The notes under the pieces are model-generated. The model made no database searches and was not told where the DNA came from. It worked only from the letters and a program-made list of their open reading frames with translations. Below, one piece after another: positions 33,408-44,382 of a stretch of 64,000 nt of DNA. Made by a program: the position numbers and the translations under genes. Numbering within the stretch: the stretch's first letter is position 1; every line of letters starts with the position of its first letter. Source of the stretch: Turnera subulata (lineage: Eukaryota > Streptophyta > Magnoliopsida > Malpighiales > Passifloraceae); contig JAKUCV010006588.1 of assembly GCA_028386065.3 (NCBI GenBank), positions 35,578 through 99,577 of the forward strand. Reading direction: 5' to 3'.

Positions 33408-33986
33408 CTATATCGGTAAGAACAAACCTATGCAATTCCATTTCATCCATTGCTGCAAAAAAATTTTAATATTTCCAAGACCAAGCCTAGAATTAACTCT
33501 GTGAAAGGAAAAAAGGAAAAGAAGTATCAAATGAAGTCCAACAAAATTAATCCATGACATTAGGAAAACAAAAAAAAAACTCAAATCAAAATTACAATAA
33601 ATATTGATGCAGAGGATGCAAGCAATCCGACCAAGGCTTAGCCTGTTTATGATGCTGCACAAAGCTGTGGCATCAATGAAGTCCCGTCTCAGATCCTCCT
33701 CTGATACCTCCAAACGCAAATTTAAATGAGGTACAATAACATTGGACCACTGAGCCAATGAGTGTATATTGCCTAATATCAAGTCAAAGTCCCAAAAGTC
33801 AGACAAACCCAAAGAACAAAAACAAATCAGGAAAAAAATTATGACCCATGAGAGGTGTAAGATGTAGAAGCAAATAATTGTTACATCAACGGAGCTCTGG
33901 ATTTCCTCAAAATCCGAATTGTCTGTTACATTTGAGCTGCAATTGATGCCATTATTAATAGCATTCCTTTCCAAACAAACAATCAA
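33408..33986 (-). pseudogene. KIN14: Captured kinesin-14 calponin-homology exon fragment
   Basis: The minus strand encodes SLAQWSNVIVPHLNLRLEVSEE and DLRRDFIDATALCSIINRLS (about 33790-33640), matching the start of the calponin-homology domain of plant KCH/KIN14 kinesins (consensus LAEWLN..LPHLNLPLEASEEELRACLIDGTVLCSILN). A spacer with a good acceptor (TTTCACAG) leads to a second piece ending NIKIFLQQW, like NVKRFLAAM of the next exon. Introns are retained, so the copy is genomic in origin, as expected for Helitron capture. An upstream SDFEEIQSSVD stretch may be unrelated exon sequence. Motor and coiled-coil regions are absent. Confidence 0.68.
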
Positions 33987-34300
33987 TAATCCACAAACAA
34001 TAAATCACATCAACACTAATCATTGATAAATCAGAGCAGAAGCAACCCACTTCAAAAACCAGTCAAAGCAAGGCCAAGTTCTTTATATTAAAAGTCAAAA
34101 AGCAATAAAATTGTTCGAAACAGAAGCCAGACTTACAAGCCTATTAAGCACAAAACATTTCCCATAATCAACTCGTGTTTGCGAGTAAAGTGGTAAAGTT
34201 AGCAAATCAAGCAAAAACACATGAATACCAAGAAGTTTCAAATCTAAATTTCAGAATGGTTGATGTTTATATGGTACAAATCTAAATTTCATCAGAATGG

Positions 34301-34777
34301 TTAAAAAAAAGGGTTTGAATTTAATCTCATCCAGAAAGAATGGGAGCAAGCGAAACAGACACGGAAGGGATGGGTTTCCAAAGCTATTTGAGCGAAAAGA
34401 GGCATGAAAGCATCCAAATTCCCAGAAGCCAAATCGGGTTGTTCAAGATTATCGGGATTGCCATCAACGTAACTGAATAAGAATAGAGTAGGTGTGTTAG
34501 TATCAACCCAGAAGATTTTTGTGGATGGCATTTATTTCTTCGATTAGGGCTCTTACTGATAGTACTGATAGATGTCGGAGGATGGGGATCCCTCTATAAC
34601 AAAGTCATGGACTCCACCAAAAGGGTCATGGTCTTCATCGAAAGGGCTATTGTATCCATCATCACTGCAAACAATACAATAAAAAAAGCAAAATACAATA
34701 ATTAGAGCAAAATCAATACCAACAGCAATTTCGTGGCTGTTCCTAAATAATGAAAGTGAAGACGCGGAGGATCGCAA
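34301..34777 (-). pseudogene. Unidentified acidic exon-like fragments in the Helitron
   Basis: After an acceptor-like GTTTGCAG the minus strand reads DDGYNSPFDEDHDPFGGVHDF and ends QYYQ at a stop (34561). A second frame to the left reads DNLEQPDLASGNLDAFMPLFAQIA. The low-repeat, acidic composition differs from the surrounding DNA and suggests captured host exons. I do not recognise the gene. Confidence 0.45.
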
Positions 34778-34854
34778 AAATAATTATATTAAAAATTGCT
34801 TGCAGGGCAGTAAAGTCAGCAAATCTGGCAAAAAAATGCAAAAAAGGACAGTAC

Positions 34855-34967
34855 CGCCGGGAAGGTGGCGCTCTGGGCCCAAACGTTGCCGTCTTGGCTG
34901 ACGATGGCAGCAACGGATAGATGGTTCCCCTCGATTTCGCATCAACATATGTTTGACGTGACCATGA
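34855..34967 (-). pseudogene. PRF: Captured profilin exon 1 fragment
   Basis: The minus strand encodes [29 protein letters not shown] and then a GT donor at the place where plant profilin genes have their first intron (consensus [30 protein letters not shown]). The first residues (MSWQ.YVD) are damaged and no later exons follow. Profilin binds actin monomers. This is only the N-terminal third. Confidence 0.8.
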
Positions 34968-34969
34968 GA

Positions 34970-35357
34970 TCTTCTTCTTTCTTTGTGCTTTTTTATTTAT
35001 TTATTTTTTTTCCTGTTGGACTACTTGAAGGCTATCTTTCTATCTCTGTGACTCTTTTTGAAGTTTCTGTGCAGTGGGAGTGGGAGGGAGAATATTTTCT
35101 TTTCACATTTGCTCGCCGGCTTCTACTCACCGGATCTTCCAATGTCGCCAGCTTCTTCTTCTCTATCTGGGTCTGTAAAATTTTTTCCTTTTCTTATGTT
35201 GGTGTCGGCAGAGAGGATGAAGGATGAGGGAAAAGGGGGTAAAGATATGAAAACCTATAACTGATAATTACAAAAATAACCCTTTTATGCTTACAGGGTG
35301 TAATACGAAAAATGGTACTACTCCGCTATAACACTGACAAATGGCAAAAAAACCTAA
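34970..35357. other. Helitron sequence left of the PIF/Harbinger insertion
   Basis: Pyrimidine-rich, no gene recognised. TAA at 35355-35357 is the left target duplication of the Harbinger element. Confidence 0.6.
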
Positions 35358-35559
35358 GTGCCCGTTTGGTTTCTGGGTTTGGGAGCGTGGGGTAGGGATT
35401 GATCCCGAACTCGCTGTTTGGCTGAGCATTTTTGGAGGGCGGGGTCGGGAACGGGCTGGGATACAATCCCGCGAACCCGGAATTGATGCCTCCAATCCCA
35501 GATTTTCATCCCACCCCAGGAGGCCGGGATTGAAAACCCGGGATAGGGATTGAAAATCG

Positions 35560-37749
35560 AGGACGGGCGTGTCCCTACCAGCATTTCATTAATCCCATTT
35601 TACCCTCGCTTGTATAAAAGCTTTCTTTTCTCGTTTTGGAGAGGTGGAATCGAGCCCGACACTCTCTCTCTTCCTCCTCCCAGGTTTGCTGCTGCTCCTC
35701 TCTTCCTTCTTCTTCTTCTCTTCTTCTTCACGCCGATCCATGGACACCTGAAGCGTGCTTGTGTGTTTTTTGCATCAAATCATGTGCCTAAACTTGCTTC
35801 TTCCTCTTCTCTATCGTTTCTTCTTCCTCTGACTCATCAAATTCTTGTGAAAATCTAAAGCCCCAAATCAACCCCCAAGAACCCTAATTTTCACTTCCGT
35901 TAATTGAAGATGCAATTGGGTTACAAAGCTGCATTAGGATGATGCTATCGTTCATTTAACTTGGATTCATCACTAATTCACCATCTTTTTCAGTTGTGTA
36001 GGTGAATTGAAGGTGGATTGAAGTTCGGGGGGCTCAACGGGGTTAGTGACCTCTGGTGCTCAAGGTAAAAACTAAGTGCCCTCCTCATGATGATTCGGGT
36101 TGTTTTTTATTTCCCCTCACCTGTCTTCCTCTTCCTCTCTGCTCTCACCCTCAATACCGATTAAAATCAGAAACCCCCAATTCTGCCTCCAAACTCTATT
36201 CCTGCAAATCCACAATTACCCGTTAATTTGGGTACAATTTATCACTGAATTGGTAATCTGTGCTTTGTTCTAAACACAAGCCTTGAGGGTTGCCCAAACA
36301 CAGGCTGGAAGTGTTATTCGGCTACGCACTGCTCACCTCTTTTTAATGGTTCTTTCTTTCGTTCTTCTTCATCTGTGAACTGGGGAGGAGAAAACATTAA
36401 GTTTGAACCCTTCTCTGCTTCTTTTCGCTATTGATTGCCATAACTAGAAATGATCATTGTAACTTGAGTTAACATGCTTTCTTGTGATTAAGAATAACAT
36501 GCTTTCTTGTGATTGTAAGATACTTGTGCAAGTAAATAATTGAATGAAAGATTTTTGTAATCATTTATGCATTGAGATTATATATTTCACTTTATATGAA
36601 AATTGGAGAATAAGAAGGAAGCATTCATTTTGGGGAAGAACCTGCTCCAATCTTTTCTTGTTATTGTAAGATCATAACCGTGTGGAAGTGTTGATATAGT
36701 TTTATGTCGTTTTCTTTCTTTTTCGCCTCCTTATTGTTAATGCTTGCTAACTTTTGGACTCCTTATTGTTATACTTGGCTAATGGAACTGAAGGAATTGA
36801 TGAGTTCAAAGTTTCTAGAAGTATAATTATTGCAAACATGTATAATTTGTTGTAATGTGGATGGAAATGTTGGATTAGAGGGGGATTAAGGCGACTGTAA
36901 TTGTTCTTTGTAAATTTAATTTAATTGGCCCTTTGGCGCCTGCTGTTTAGGCTTTTAGTGTATTTTTTTTTATGCACTCTTCACTAATTTCATGATCTCT
37001 CTCTCTCCCTCCCTCATATTATAAAAAGAAGCTTTAAGAAAAGCAATAAAAATGAGAGGCTAATTCTGATCCCTTTTTTCTTTTTGTAAATTTTATGTTT
37101 GTTTTTTCTTTTTTGCCGAGATGTTTGTTTTTTCTTCTCTATTTAGATATTGATTTGTTGAAATATGGTTGGCGGAAGCCATTTAAGGCCCTGGCATTAT
37201 AGATTTGAGTGTTCTTTTTTAAAAAAAAATTATGAGATTTTTTAACCTGTATAATGGTGAAGCATATGCTCAGCATGTTACATTTTTTATAGCATGTTCA
37301 GATATTCTTTTTAAATCATTTTTTTCCTATTTCTTGCATGGAAGTATGTGTGCTAAAAATTGGACAAATTTTTCCTATTACCATGTGAAGGTGAAGTTCA
37401 ATATTCTTTTATTTTCATTCTTAAGAATGTTATGGGCCTATGGTAGATGTTTTAATCAGGTTAATACATACTAGAAATGATCAATTCAAATGTTTAATTC
37501 GGTACCTATATGCTGATGATAATGAATGCATTTTCAACCGCATTTGTAGGAACCGGAGCTAAAGTTGCCCCTCCACACACTCTTAGCATCTATTTGGATT
37601 CTCAAGGTTAGTTTTCACTGCAATGTGTATATTGATTGCATACTATATGCTGTAAAAAGTGGTTGCTTGCGTGGTGTGTCAAACTTGCAAATGTTTGTTG
37701 TCGTTGAAGGTTGTGTACGAATTTGTGTTTGCATTTTTTGCATATAGAC
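35560..37749 (+). other. Long non-coding 5' region of the Harbinger element
   Basis: It begins with CT-rich leader-like DNA (CTTCTTCTTC, 35690-35830), followed by intron-like T-rich sequence. A spliced 5' leader for the transposase is plausible, but no exon can be proven. Confidence 0.4.
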
Positions 37750-39182
37750 ATGAGCATGGAGAATAGGCAGTGGAAAGAGGATGAGGATGAAGAATGGGAG
37801 GAGGGCATGCTGTTGTGGTGGTGGCATATGAAGCAGCGCCGACGCCGTCGTAGAAGGAAGATGAGGGCAATGTTATTCTTATGGTATTACAATAAAGTGA
37901 ATAAGTATTTGGAGAGGCAAGATTTATATGATAGGTCATTGGTCACCTTAGAAACTAGGAAAGAGAAAATAGATGAGATTACTAGAGCCAATGATCAATA
38001 TTGCATTTGGAATTTAAGGATGGATAGAGACACATTTGCAAAGTTGTGTGGTGTCCTCCAAACAAGAGCAGGGTTGTCTGAGACCGGTAGTGTGAGTTTG
38101 GAGGAGAAAGTCACAATGTTCTTAAAAATTCTAGCCCACCATGATAAGAATAGGCCTACACAATCCTTCTTCAAAAGGTCCGGAGAGACAGTTAGTAGGC
38201 ACATTCATCAAGTGATACGGGCGGCGATATTGGCTAAGGATGTATTTGAAGTGAAACCGGAACCAATTGCCGATGATTGCATGGATCTAAAGTGGAAGTG
38301 GTTCAAGGTATATATTTGGACATTGTTTTGTAATTTCTTCCCCAACTTCAGCTACTCATCCAACAACTAATAAGAATTGATGCTTCATAATAGGGATGCC
38401 TCGAGGCTCTGGATGGTTGTTATATTGATGTGACTGTCCCGGTAGTTGAGAAAACTAGATACCGCTGTAGGAAGGGTGAAATTTCAATGAATGTCTTAGC
38501 TATATGCAACCCTGAAATGAATTTCACATACATACAACCAGGATGGGAGGGGTCTGCTTCAGATTCTAGGGTGTAACGTGATGCGGTCACTATGGAAAAA
38601 TGGCTGAAAGTTCCTGTTAGTATGTAGTCATGACATTGCATTTTGAATTGCCGTGACTTATAATTTAAACAATTAATGTTGATTGTTCGCATGCATACAT
38701 CTCTAGGAAATTATTATCTATGTGATGCTGGGTACACCAATGGGCCTGGATTTCTTGCCCCATATAGGGGTGTCCGATACCATTTGAAAGAGTGGGCCTC
38801 TTGTGGCAATAGGGTACCTGCCAACCGTGAAGAGTTCTTCAACCTTAAGCACGCAAGAGTGAGAAATGTCATCGAGCGTGCATTTGGAGTGTTAAAGAAG
38901 CGTTGGGCAATTTTAAGGGGCCCATCCTTCTATAGCATTGAGACCCAAGCAAAAATTATCCTTGTTTGTGCGCTGCTGCATAATTTCATTAGGAAAAACA
39001 TGTCTGTGGACCCTGCAGAGGCTTCAGACCCTGATTTTGACCCGACAGTGACCGAGGATGACAGTGAGGATGAGGAGGTGATTAAGTGTGTGCAATGCAC
39101 GGCTGCATGGACCAACAAGAGGGATGATTTAGCACAGGAGATGTACAATGAATGGATGGCTGCCCGCGAGAACTTGTCCTGA
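37750..39182 (+). pseudogene. PIF/Harbinger DDE transposase gene, three exons, broken
   Basis: Exon 1 is 37750-38307 (ATG MSMENRQW), with an acidic start, an RRRRRRRKMR basic stretch and the N-terminal Harbinger region (FAKLCGVLQTR, VSLEEKVTMFLKILAHH). Intron 1 is 38308-38393 (GT...AG), and exon 2 is 38394-38615. The catalytic triad is visible: D at 38412 (EALDGCYIDV), D at 38562 (GSASDSRV) and E at 38874 (RNVIERAFG). Exon 3 starts at about 38707 (NYYLCDAGYTNGPGFLAPYRG) and ends at TGA 39180-39182. There are two defects: TAA at 38574-38576 directly after SDSRV, where the family has Leu, and a one-base phase mismatch at the exon 2/3 junction, suggesting a small deletion. The protein would otherwise cut and rejoin element ends with the Myb-like partner. 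Confidence 0.85.
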
Positions 39183-39515
39183 AAATTTTCTTCACACATC
39201 ATATTTGCATTCACATTTGTATTGATTTGTTTAATTGCGGCATTGTGTTGTATTATCCACATTCTAAACAATTTTTTCCATTGATTTCTTCTTGCGGCAC
39301 TTTGAGCGTTGTCTTGTAATATCTAAATTGACATTGTATTTCCATTGATATGTTGATGCGGAACAAATCTTGACACTTATATTTGGCTTGATTTTTTTTT
39401 GACTTGTATTTGGCTTGAATTTTTATTGAGTTGTATTGTCTACATATTGTGTTTGTGCAAATGCATGTTGGTGCTTATATGAAAGATTGTATGATTGTAT
39501 AGTTAGGACATTGGA

Positions 39516-40592
39516 ATGGAGCAACATGAAGATGAAGTTGAGATTGTGGAACCGGAGGAAGGAGTTGGGGGCGAAAAAGGAAAGGGGAAAGGAAAAGCGA
39601 GAGGGAGGGTGACGGTGAACACTAAGACGCGCTTCTGTTGGCAGCAAGAAGATGTCAATGCTTTGATCCTTGTGTTGCAAGAGGTTGTTGTGAGTGGCTT
39701 GAAGGTTGATGCTGGATCCTTCAAGAGTGGTACCTATAAGTTGATCAAATCCAAATTGGGTAAGCATATGACAGCCGAGCGCGTTGCATTAATCTCAGGG
39801 GAGAATATCAGGAACAAGATTAGGGCACTGAAAGACAAGTACATGGCATGTTCCGAGATGTGTAACAGAAGTGGTTTTGGGTGGAACGAGCAGCAGATGT
39901 GCGTCGAGGTGGACAGTGAAGATGTGGCTGAAACATGGGTTAAGGTTAGCATTGTATTTGAGGTTGTCAAGCTACCTATGCACTTGAGTGTTGATGTTAC
40001 TTGTAGTGATCCAATTGTTTTGATTATGTTGTAGCAAAACCCCGTCCACAAGTACAAGATTGGTGAACGTTTCCCCGAGTATTATGCCTTGCAGGAGATA
40101 TTCGGAAAGGATCATGCCACAGGTGTGAGGAGAATCAACACTCAAGTAGCTTATGAAGAGGAGCTCCAAAGGTCGAAGGCTGCTACTACTGAAGCCACCA
40201 CAGGAGGTACCACTATGGGGTCGAATTTCGGGGTAAACAATGAGAGTGGGAATGGGAATGAAGCCGGTGCAAGTGATGCAGTCTTGAAAGGAAAAAAGAA
40301 AATGAAGGATAGTGATGTGATGATGGACTTCGTTACTTCCATGAATGTGACTGCGGAAGTTGAAAAGGAGGATATGACAAAGTTCTTCGAGATGATGGCG
40401 AAGAGGAAGAGGGTTCTCCTCCCGGGTGAGTGTGCAAAGGTGGAGGAGGAATTGCATCGCCTTGGAGTGCCGGATGATGTTGTGGCAGACGCCATCTTCA
40501 GCTTGACCGACCGTCCACATTATATTGATACATTCTGGGAGTGTCGTGAGAGCAAGAGGGTGCGATTTGCAGAGAAGTTGGCTAAGATGTAG
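39516..40592 (+). CDS. Harbinger Myb/SANT-like DNA-binding protein, two exons, 328 aa
   Basis: Exon 1 is 39516-39944 and exon 2 is 40035-40592, joined in phase across a GT...AG intron (39945-40034). The N-terminus is acidic and then basic (GEKGKGKGKARGR). A Myb/SANT-like domain of the plant transposon type covers about residues 35-140 (RFCWQQEDVNALILVLQEVV, FKSGTYKLIKSKL, NIRNKIRALKDKYMACSEM, SGFGWNEQQMCVEV..DVAETWV), continuing in exon 2 as HKYKIGERFPEYYALQEIFGKDHATG. The C-terminal half has a low-complexity linker and a helical tail (FFEMMAKRKRVLLPGECAKVEEELHRLGV). In Harbinger elements this protein binds the ends and brings transposase to the nucleus. No stop is present, in contrast to the transposase. 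Confidence 0.85.
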
Positions 40593-40923
40593 TTCGGTAG
40601 TTGGGTGTTTTAGGATTTCGCAAGTTAGGCACTTTGAGCATGCGTTTTTGGGTGCTATGATAGATTCGGGTGTTGTTAGTGTGTTGGGTATTTTGTGAAC
40701 TTTGAGCATGCGTTGTTGTTCTTATGTTAGGTTTCGATGTTGTTGGTGTCTTTTGGATTGTGAATTCTACTCTTTGCTTGGTTATGTATGATGTTTTATT
40801 TGATTAGTTGGATGCAATGATGTTTTATTTCAAGGGATGAATGCAATGATGTTATAACTTTATTTCTTGATGATTTTCGGCTTGTGATGATTCTCTTGTT
40901 GTCATCTTTTTAGGTATACGGAA

Positions 40924-41295
40924 ATGGGGAAGTACAAATTTTATGTTGTTTTCAACGGCCGCCGTAATGGCATATACGAGGATTGGGCATCGGTTAAATC
41001 CGTGGTAGACGGATACCCAAATGCCACTTACAAAGGGTACAAAACGTACGATGAGGCGAGGCTAGCTTATGTCACGAGTGAGGAGCGATGGGTTCGCGAG
41101 AACTTTGAAGATGCAATCATGGACGACGTTGCCGAGTCAAGTAATCGTGGCACCTACCAAACGGGTGCAGCCGGCCCAATGAAGGACACAATGCATGCCA
41201 AGCGGGGGTTCACGACTCGGGACAAGAACATGCTTCTAATTGGTGTGTTTATTGGCATGTTTGCCATGGCGTTGTTTACTTTCATGACAAAATGA
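40924..41295 (+). CDS. RNase H1 N-terminal (hybrid-binding) domain protein with C-terminal membrane anchor, 123 aa
   Basis: The ATG at 40924 follows an acceptor-like TTTTTAG (to about 40914), so a leader intron is possible. Residues 3-48 match the RNase H1 N-terminal / viroplasmin-type fold: KFYVVFNGRRNGIYEDW, then VDGYPNATYKGYKTYDEARLAYV, with the conserved Gly-Ile-Tyr and the Y-K-G-Y-K-T strand. In RNase H1 this small domain binds RNA/DNA hybrids or dsRNA. No RNase H catalytic domain follows. A linker leads to a hydrophobic segment (LLIGVFIGMFAMALFTF, about residues 103-119) and ends TMTK-like, so it looks tail-anchored. It lies inside the Harbinger ends, 0.33 kb after the Myb-like gene and on the same strand. 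Its role in transposition is unknown. Confidence 0.8.
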   Translation: MGKYKFYVVFNGRRNGIYEDWASVKSVVDGYPNATYKGYKTYDEARLAYVTSEERWVRENFEDAIMDDVAESSNRGTYQTGAAGPMKDTMHAKRGFTTRDKNMLLIGVFIGMFAMALFTFMTK

Positions 41296-41870
41296 AATCA
41301 ATTGTAAGCTTCAATGTTATGAAAATAACCTGTAGGTTTGGATGTTATGTACACAATGGGTAATGGATGCTTCGTTGATGACATTGTCGTTTTATTTTTA
41401 ATGGATGCTACGTTCTCATGCAATCGGGAATGTGTTTCATAAAATAATGCGTGTCAAAAAATTACATACACCCCATAAAATAATACGTGTCCAAAAAAAA
41501 TACATACACCACATAATAATACATTTGCTAAAAAAAACAATTCTATTTTAAAATTAAATTAAAAAGCAAAATTTCAATCCCAAACCCACTCCAGATCCAA
41601 ACCCAATAACCAAACATCAAGTTCAAACCCAAGGGCAAACTAGTCATATTGTCACCAAACCCAAACCCAAACTCACAAACCAAACACAATTTTATACTTT
41701 AAACCCATTCCAGGCCCAAACCCAATCCCAGCAACCAAACATGATGGCCTGGAATTGATCTCAGGCTCAATCTCATCCCACCCTGGGTTTCATCCCAGGC
41801 TCAATCCCATCCCAAGCCACCCCACGATCCAAACGGGCCCTAAGGATTCAGTTTTATATATATGTATAGA

Positions 41871-44139
41871 TGTGTCTTTCAAGTCTTATCTCCTCATCTC
41901 TGTTGTGTCTTTTTTTTTCAACCAAAGTAGGTATGTTACTCTTCCGCTGGTCAGAGATTTGTTTGCCTTCGCTCTCTTCTTTCCTGCAATTTTTTTTTGA
42001 GAACGCAACCATTCTTTCCTGCATTATTGAAAGGGCAAGTAAATTTTATTAAAAAGTAGGTGTATGGTTAGAGATTTTTTTTTTCCTTTTCCTTTCTTCT
42101 TTCCTACATCATTGAAAGAGCAAATAAATTTTTTTATATAATAATGAAAGGAGTTGTTGCTGTAGTAGTTACTTTCCTCTCTTATTCCCCATCCCCAATT
42201 CATGATGGCCCTCTCTAGGTCGATAGGTTTTACGGTTTCAACTTAGGCTTGGTAGTAATGATTTCCTACTCCTGATTTTATGTTGATGGTGTGAGGTTAT
42301 AAATTTGTGTACTGTGTGTTTCACCTCCACACACAAGTTTTTCTTCTTCACTCTGCATCTCAAGGTTTGCTCCCTCTTTTCAGTTCTCCAATTTCCATTT
42401 GTCACTAATTTTCTCTTCATTATTTAATATTTTTACTCCAATTCTAGGTGATCATTCTTTACTTAAATTAGCTGATGTTGGTATTGCTTCTTTGCTGCAG
42501 ATAGATTGTTCTCATCATTTGCTTAACGTACAACTCCTAAGCTTAACATTAAATCCTGAATACTACTTATGCATTGACCTTTTGCCTCATGAGAATTCAA
42601 ATTTTGTGGTTTAATATTTCCAACAGCAACAAGGCCCGTTTAGGTCACAGATTGTTCATTTGGAGTTTCCCTTTTATTTTAACTGCATGCCTTGCGTATT
42701 GTTGTTTTCCAAGACTGATTACTGATTATCAAATTATATTAGCTCTGTGCTACCATTATTGATTAGCAGCATATCTATTTGTGAAGACAGAATAAGAAAA
42801 GAGACCTAACCAGCTAGAATAGACAAAACATTCATTTAAAAACAATTTAAATCACCAGGGTACATAGAGAGTAATACATCTATAGTAATCTGTGATTAAA
42901 GATCAAGAATTTGTTTGCTGAAAGCCTTTCCTCTAATTCGTTTCCTTTGGAGATCTAGAAACAGACCAAATTAATCAACAGGATAAGCTAAAAAAAACAA
43001 ATAATTCTTAAACCTCGCACAGAAGTATTTTAAAGAGAAAAAGGATAGCACTCATTAACCCTTGAGATTCGTAGAAACTGTGTGCTTTAAGATACAAGTA
43101 ACTGCTGTGAAAGCTTTCATGGTCTCCAGAAATAGTAGTGTTTAAACTGTCTCTGTTTCCTCATCTATTTTTTATACCCTTTAAACATTAGAAGATTATG
43201 AACTATTCTCTTAAAAAATGAAAAGATCCGTGTAATTGTTGCCTCAAGTCTTAAATTTGAAAGATCCATGTTTTGCAATAGTAATTTAAGTCAATTAGGT
43301 TGAATGAAATCAATATAACTCACTTACAGATGGCAATAAAAGATCATCATTTATTCTTCAAATTGTCTTTCTTTCTTATCTAATTTGATAAGTGTATACT
43401 CAAACCTGAGTTGGAGGTTAAGAATATAAAAGTATATGTTCTAAGTCTTTTGGGATGGAATTATAGATTTATGATCTACCTTTCGTATGTTTTAGTACTC
43501 AAAAGTTTACTGATCCTTGGAAAATAATATAAAAGAAATTTATGTAAATATATGAAATGAAATATAGAAAACTAAATAAAGTAAATTTAAGTTATTTATG
43601 TAAATATGTGACATGAAATATGGATTTATAGTTTTCACTTTTGTGTTTGTACTGAAATAACCAAACTGGAAACAAATGGTTAAGCTTCTCATAACACATC
43701 CCCCGTTTCAAGTACTTTCATAGAAATTTTATGATGATTTGATGGGGGACCAGAAATTAATAAGACAGGGAGGATTGTTGCCTTTAATAAGGATAGTGAA
43801 ATGATTTCTTGCATTATACACGAAACCAAGAGAAGTCTAGGACAGAAACAAAGAACCTTTAAGGTAAAAAAACTGGCTATGAATGATCAAGATTCTAGTT
43901 TGCATAGAATTCTTTCCTGCAATGTTGCATAGAATTTTTATATTTGCTGACATTTTTGTACTTAAAGCTTCAAATGTATGAATGTATTTTGGATTTTACA
44001 ATTACTTATCTTTTTATTTTTCAGTAACAGCTCTAGAACCCCAAAGCTTCCCAGCCTTGAAGGAGCCGTTATTTTCATGAGTTTTTAATACATACAGCAC
44101 AGGTTAAACACCCGCAGCAACGCACGGGCGTTATCCTAG
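41871..44139 (+). mobile_element. Helitron 3' end (plus strand); 5' end not located
   Basis: CCCGCAGCAACGCACGGG (44111-44128) is a terminal hairpin, followed after 7 bases by CTAG (44136-44139) and T. These mark a Helitron 3' end reading left to right. The 5' end is not identified. It may lie left of 32011, with the other Helitron nested in it, or within this AT-rich stretch. No gene is recognised here. Two similar stretches of about 65 bp (41990-42050, 42080-42135) are local duplicates. Confidence 0.65.
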
Positions 44140-44182
44140 TACTATATAACTAAAACAAGGAAGACTGGAATTAAGTGATTAG

Positions 44183-44382
44183 TGTTATAAAATAAATGTT
44201 TTATCTGTGAAAGTATGAGGAAGAAAAACAGGCAGAAGGAGAAGGAGAGGAGAAGAGGAGCAGAAAAGAAGGAAAGGAAGAGCAGATGAGCTCACTCAAT
44301 TCTTAACCTCGTTTTATTTCTGTGTGTAATATTTATACATTGAGCTGGTAGGTACAACAGTGATTCACACGTTTTTTATAAC
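44183..44382 (-). repeat. 3' LTR of copia copy 2
   Basis: It is nearly identical to 49312-49512. Its purine-rich body (GAGGAAGAAAAACAGGCAGA) resembles that of copy 1, but the sequence has diverged. Confidence 0.88.

Larger units (their letters stand above)
35358..41840 (+). mobile_element. PIF/Harbinger DNA transposon with three genes
   Basis: The termini are inverted (GTGCCCGTTTGG at 35358; complement of the right end GGGCCCGTTTGG at 41840) and flanked by TAA on both sides (35355-35357, 41841-41843), the superfamily's 3-bp duplication. Subterminal CAATCCC/GGGATTG words cluster at both ends (35390-35560 and 41575-41830). It carries a DDE transposase gene (37750-39182), a Myb/SANT-like gene (39516-40592) and a third RNase H1 N-domain gene (40924-41295), all on the plus strand. 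About 2.2 kb of non-coding DNA precedes the transposase. The element sits in the 5' end of a Helitron. The transposase is broken, so movement would need a helper. Confidence 0.9.
32011..41870 (-). mobile_element. Non-autonomous Helitron carrying host gene fragments and a nested PIF/Harbinger
   Basis: On the minus strand the 3' end is a perfect hairpin CCCGAGC-AAC-GCTCGGG, 7 bases before CTAG (complement of 32011-32014), followed by T. The 5' end is placed at 41870, where the minus strand reads A|TCTATACATATATATAAAAC, a typical dicot Helitron start. Insertion is therefore between A and T with no duplication. Without the nested element (35358-41840 plus TAA) the Helitron is about 3.4 kb. It encodes no Rep/helicase but holds profilin and kinesin-14 exon fragments in its own orientation. 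The 3' end is certain. The 5' end is well supported but rests on motif recognition. Confidence 0.72.

Noticed and set aside
35550..35858. 102-codon frame near the left end of the Harbinger element
   Set aside because: It is low-complexity, pyrimidine-rich, leader-like DNA with no recognisable domain. It fits 5' non-coding sequence better.
39972..40709. 245-codon minus-strand frame
   Set aside because: It lies antisense to the Myb-like gene (exon 2), whose sense protein matches a known family. The antisense product is not recognisable.
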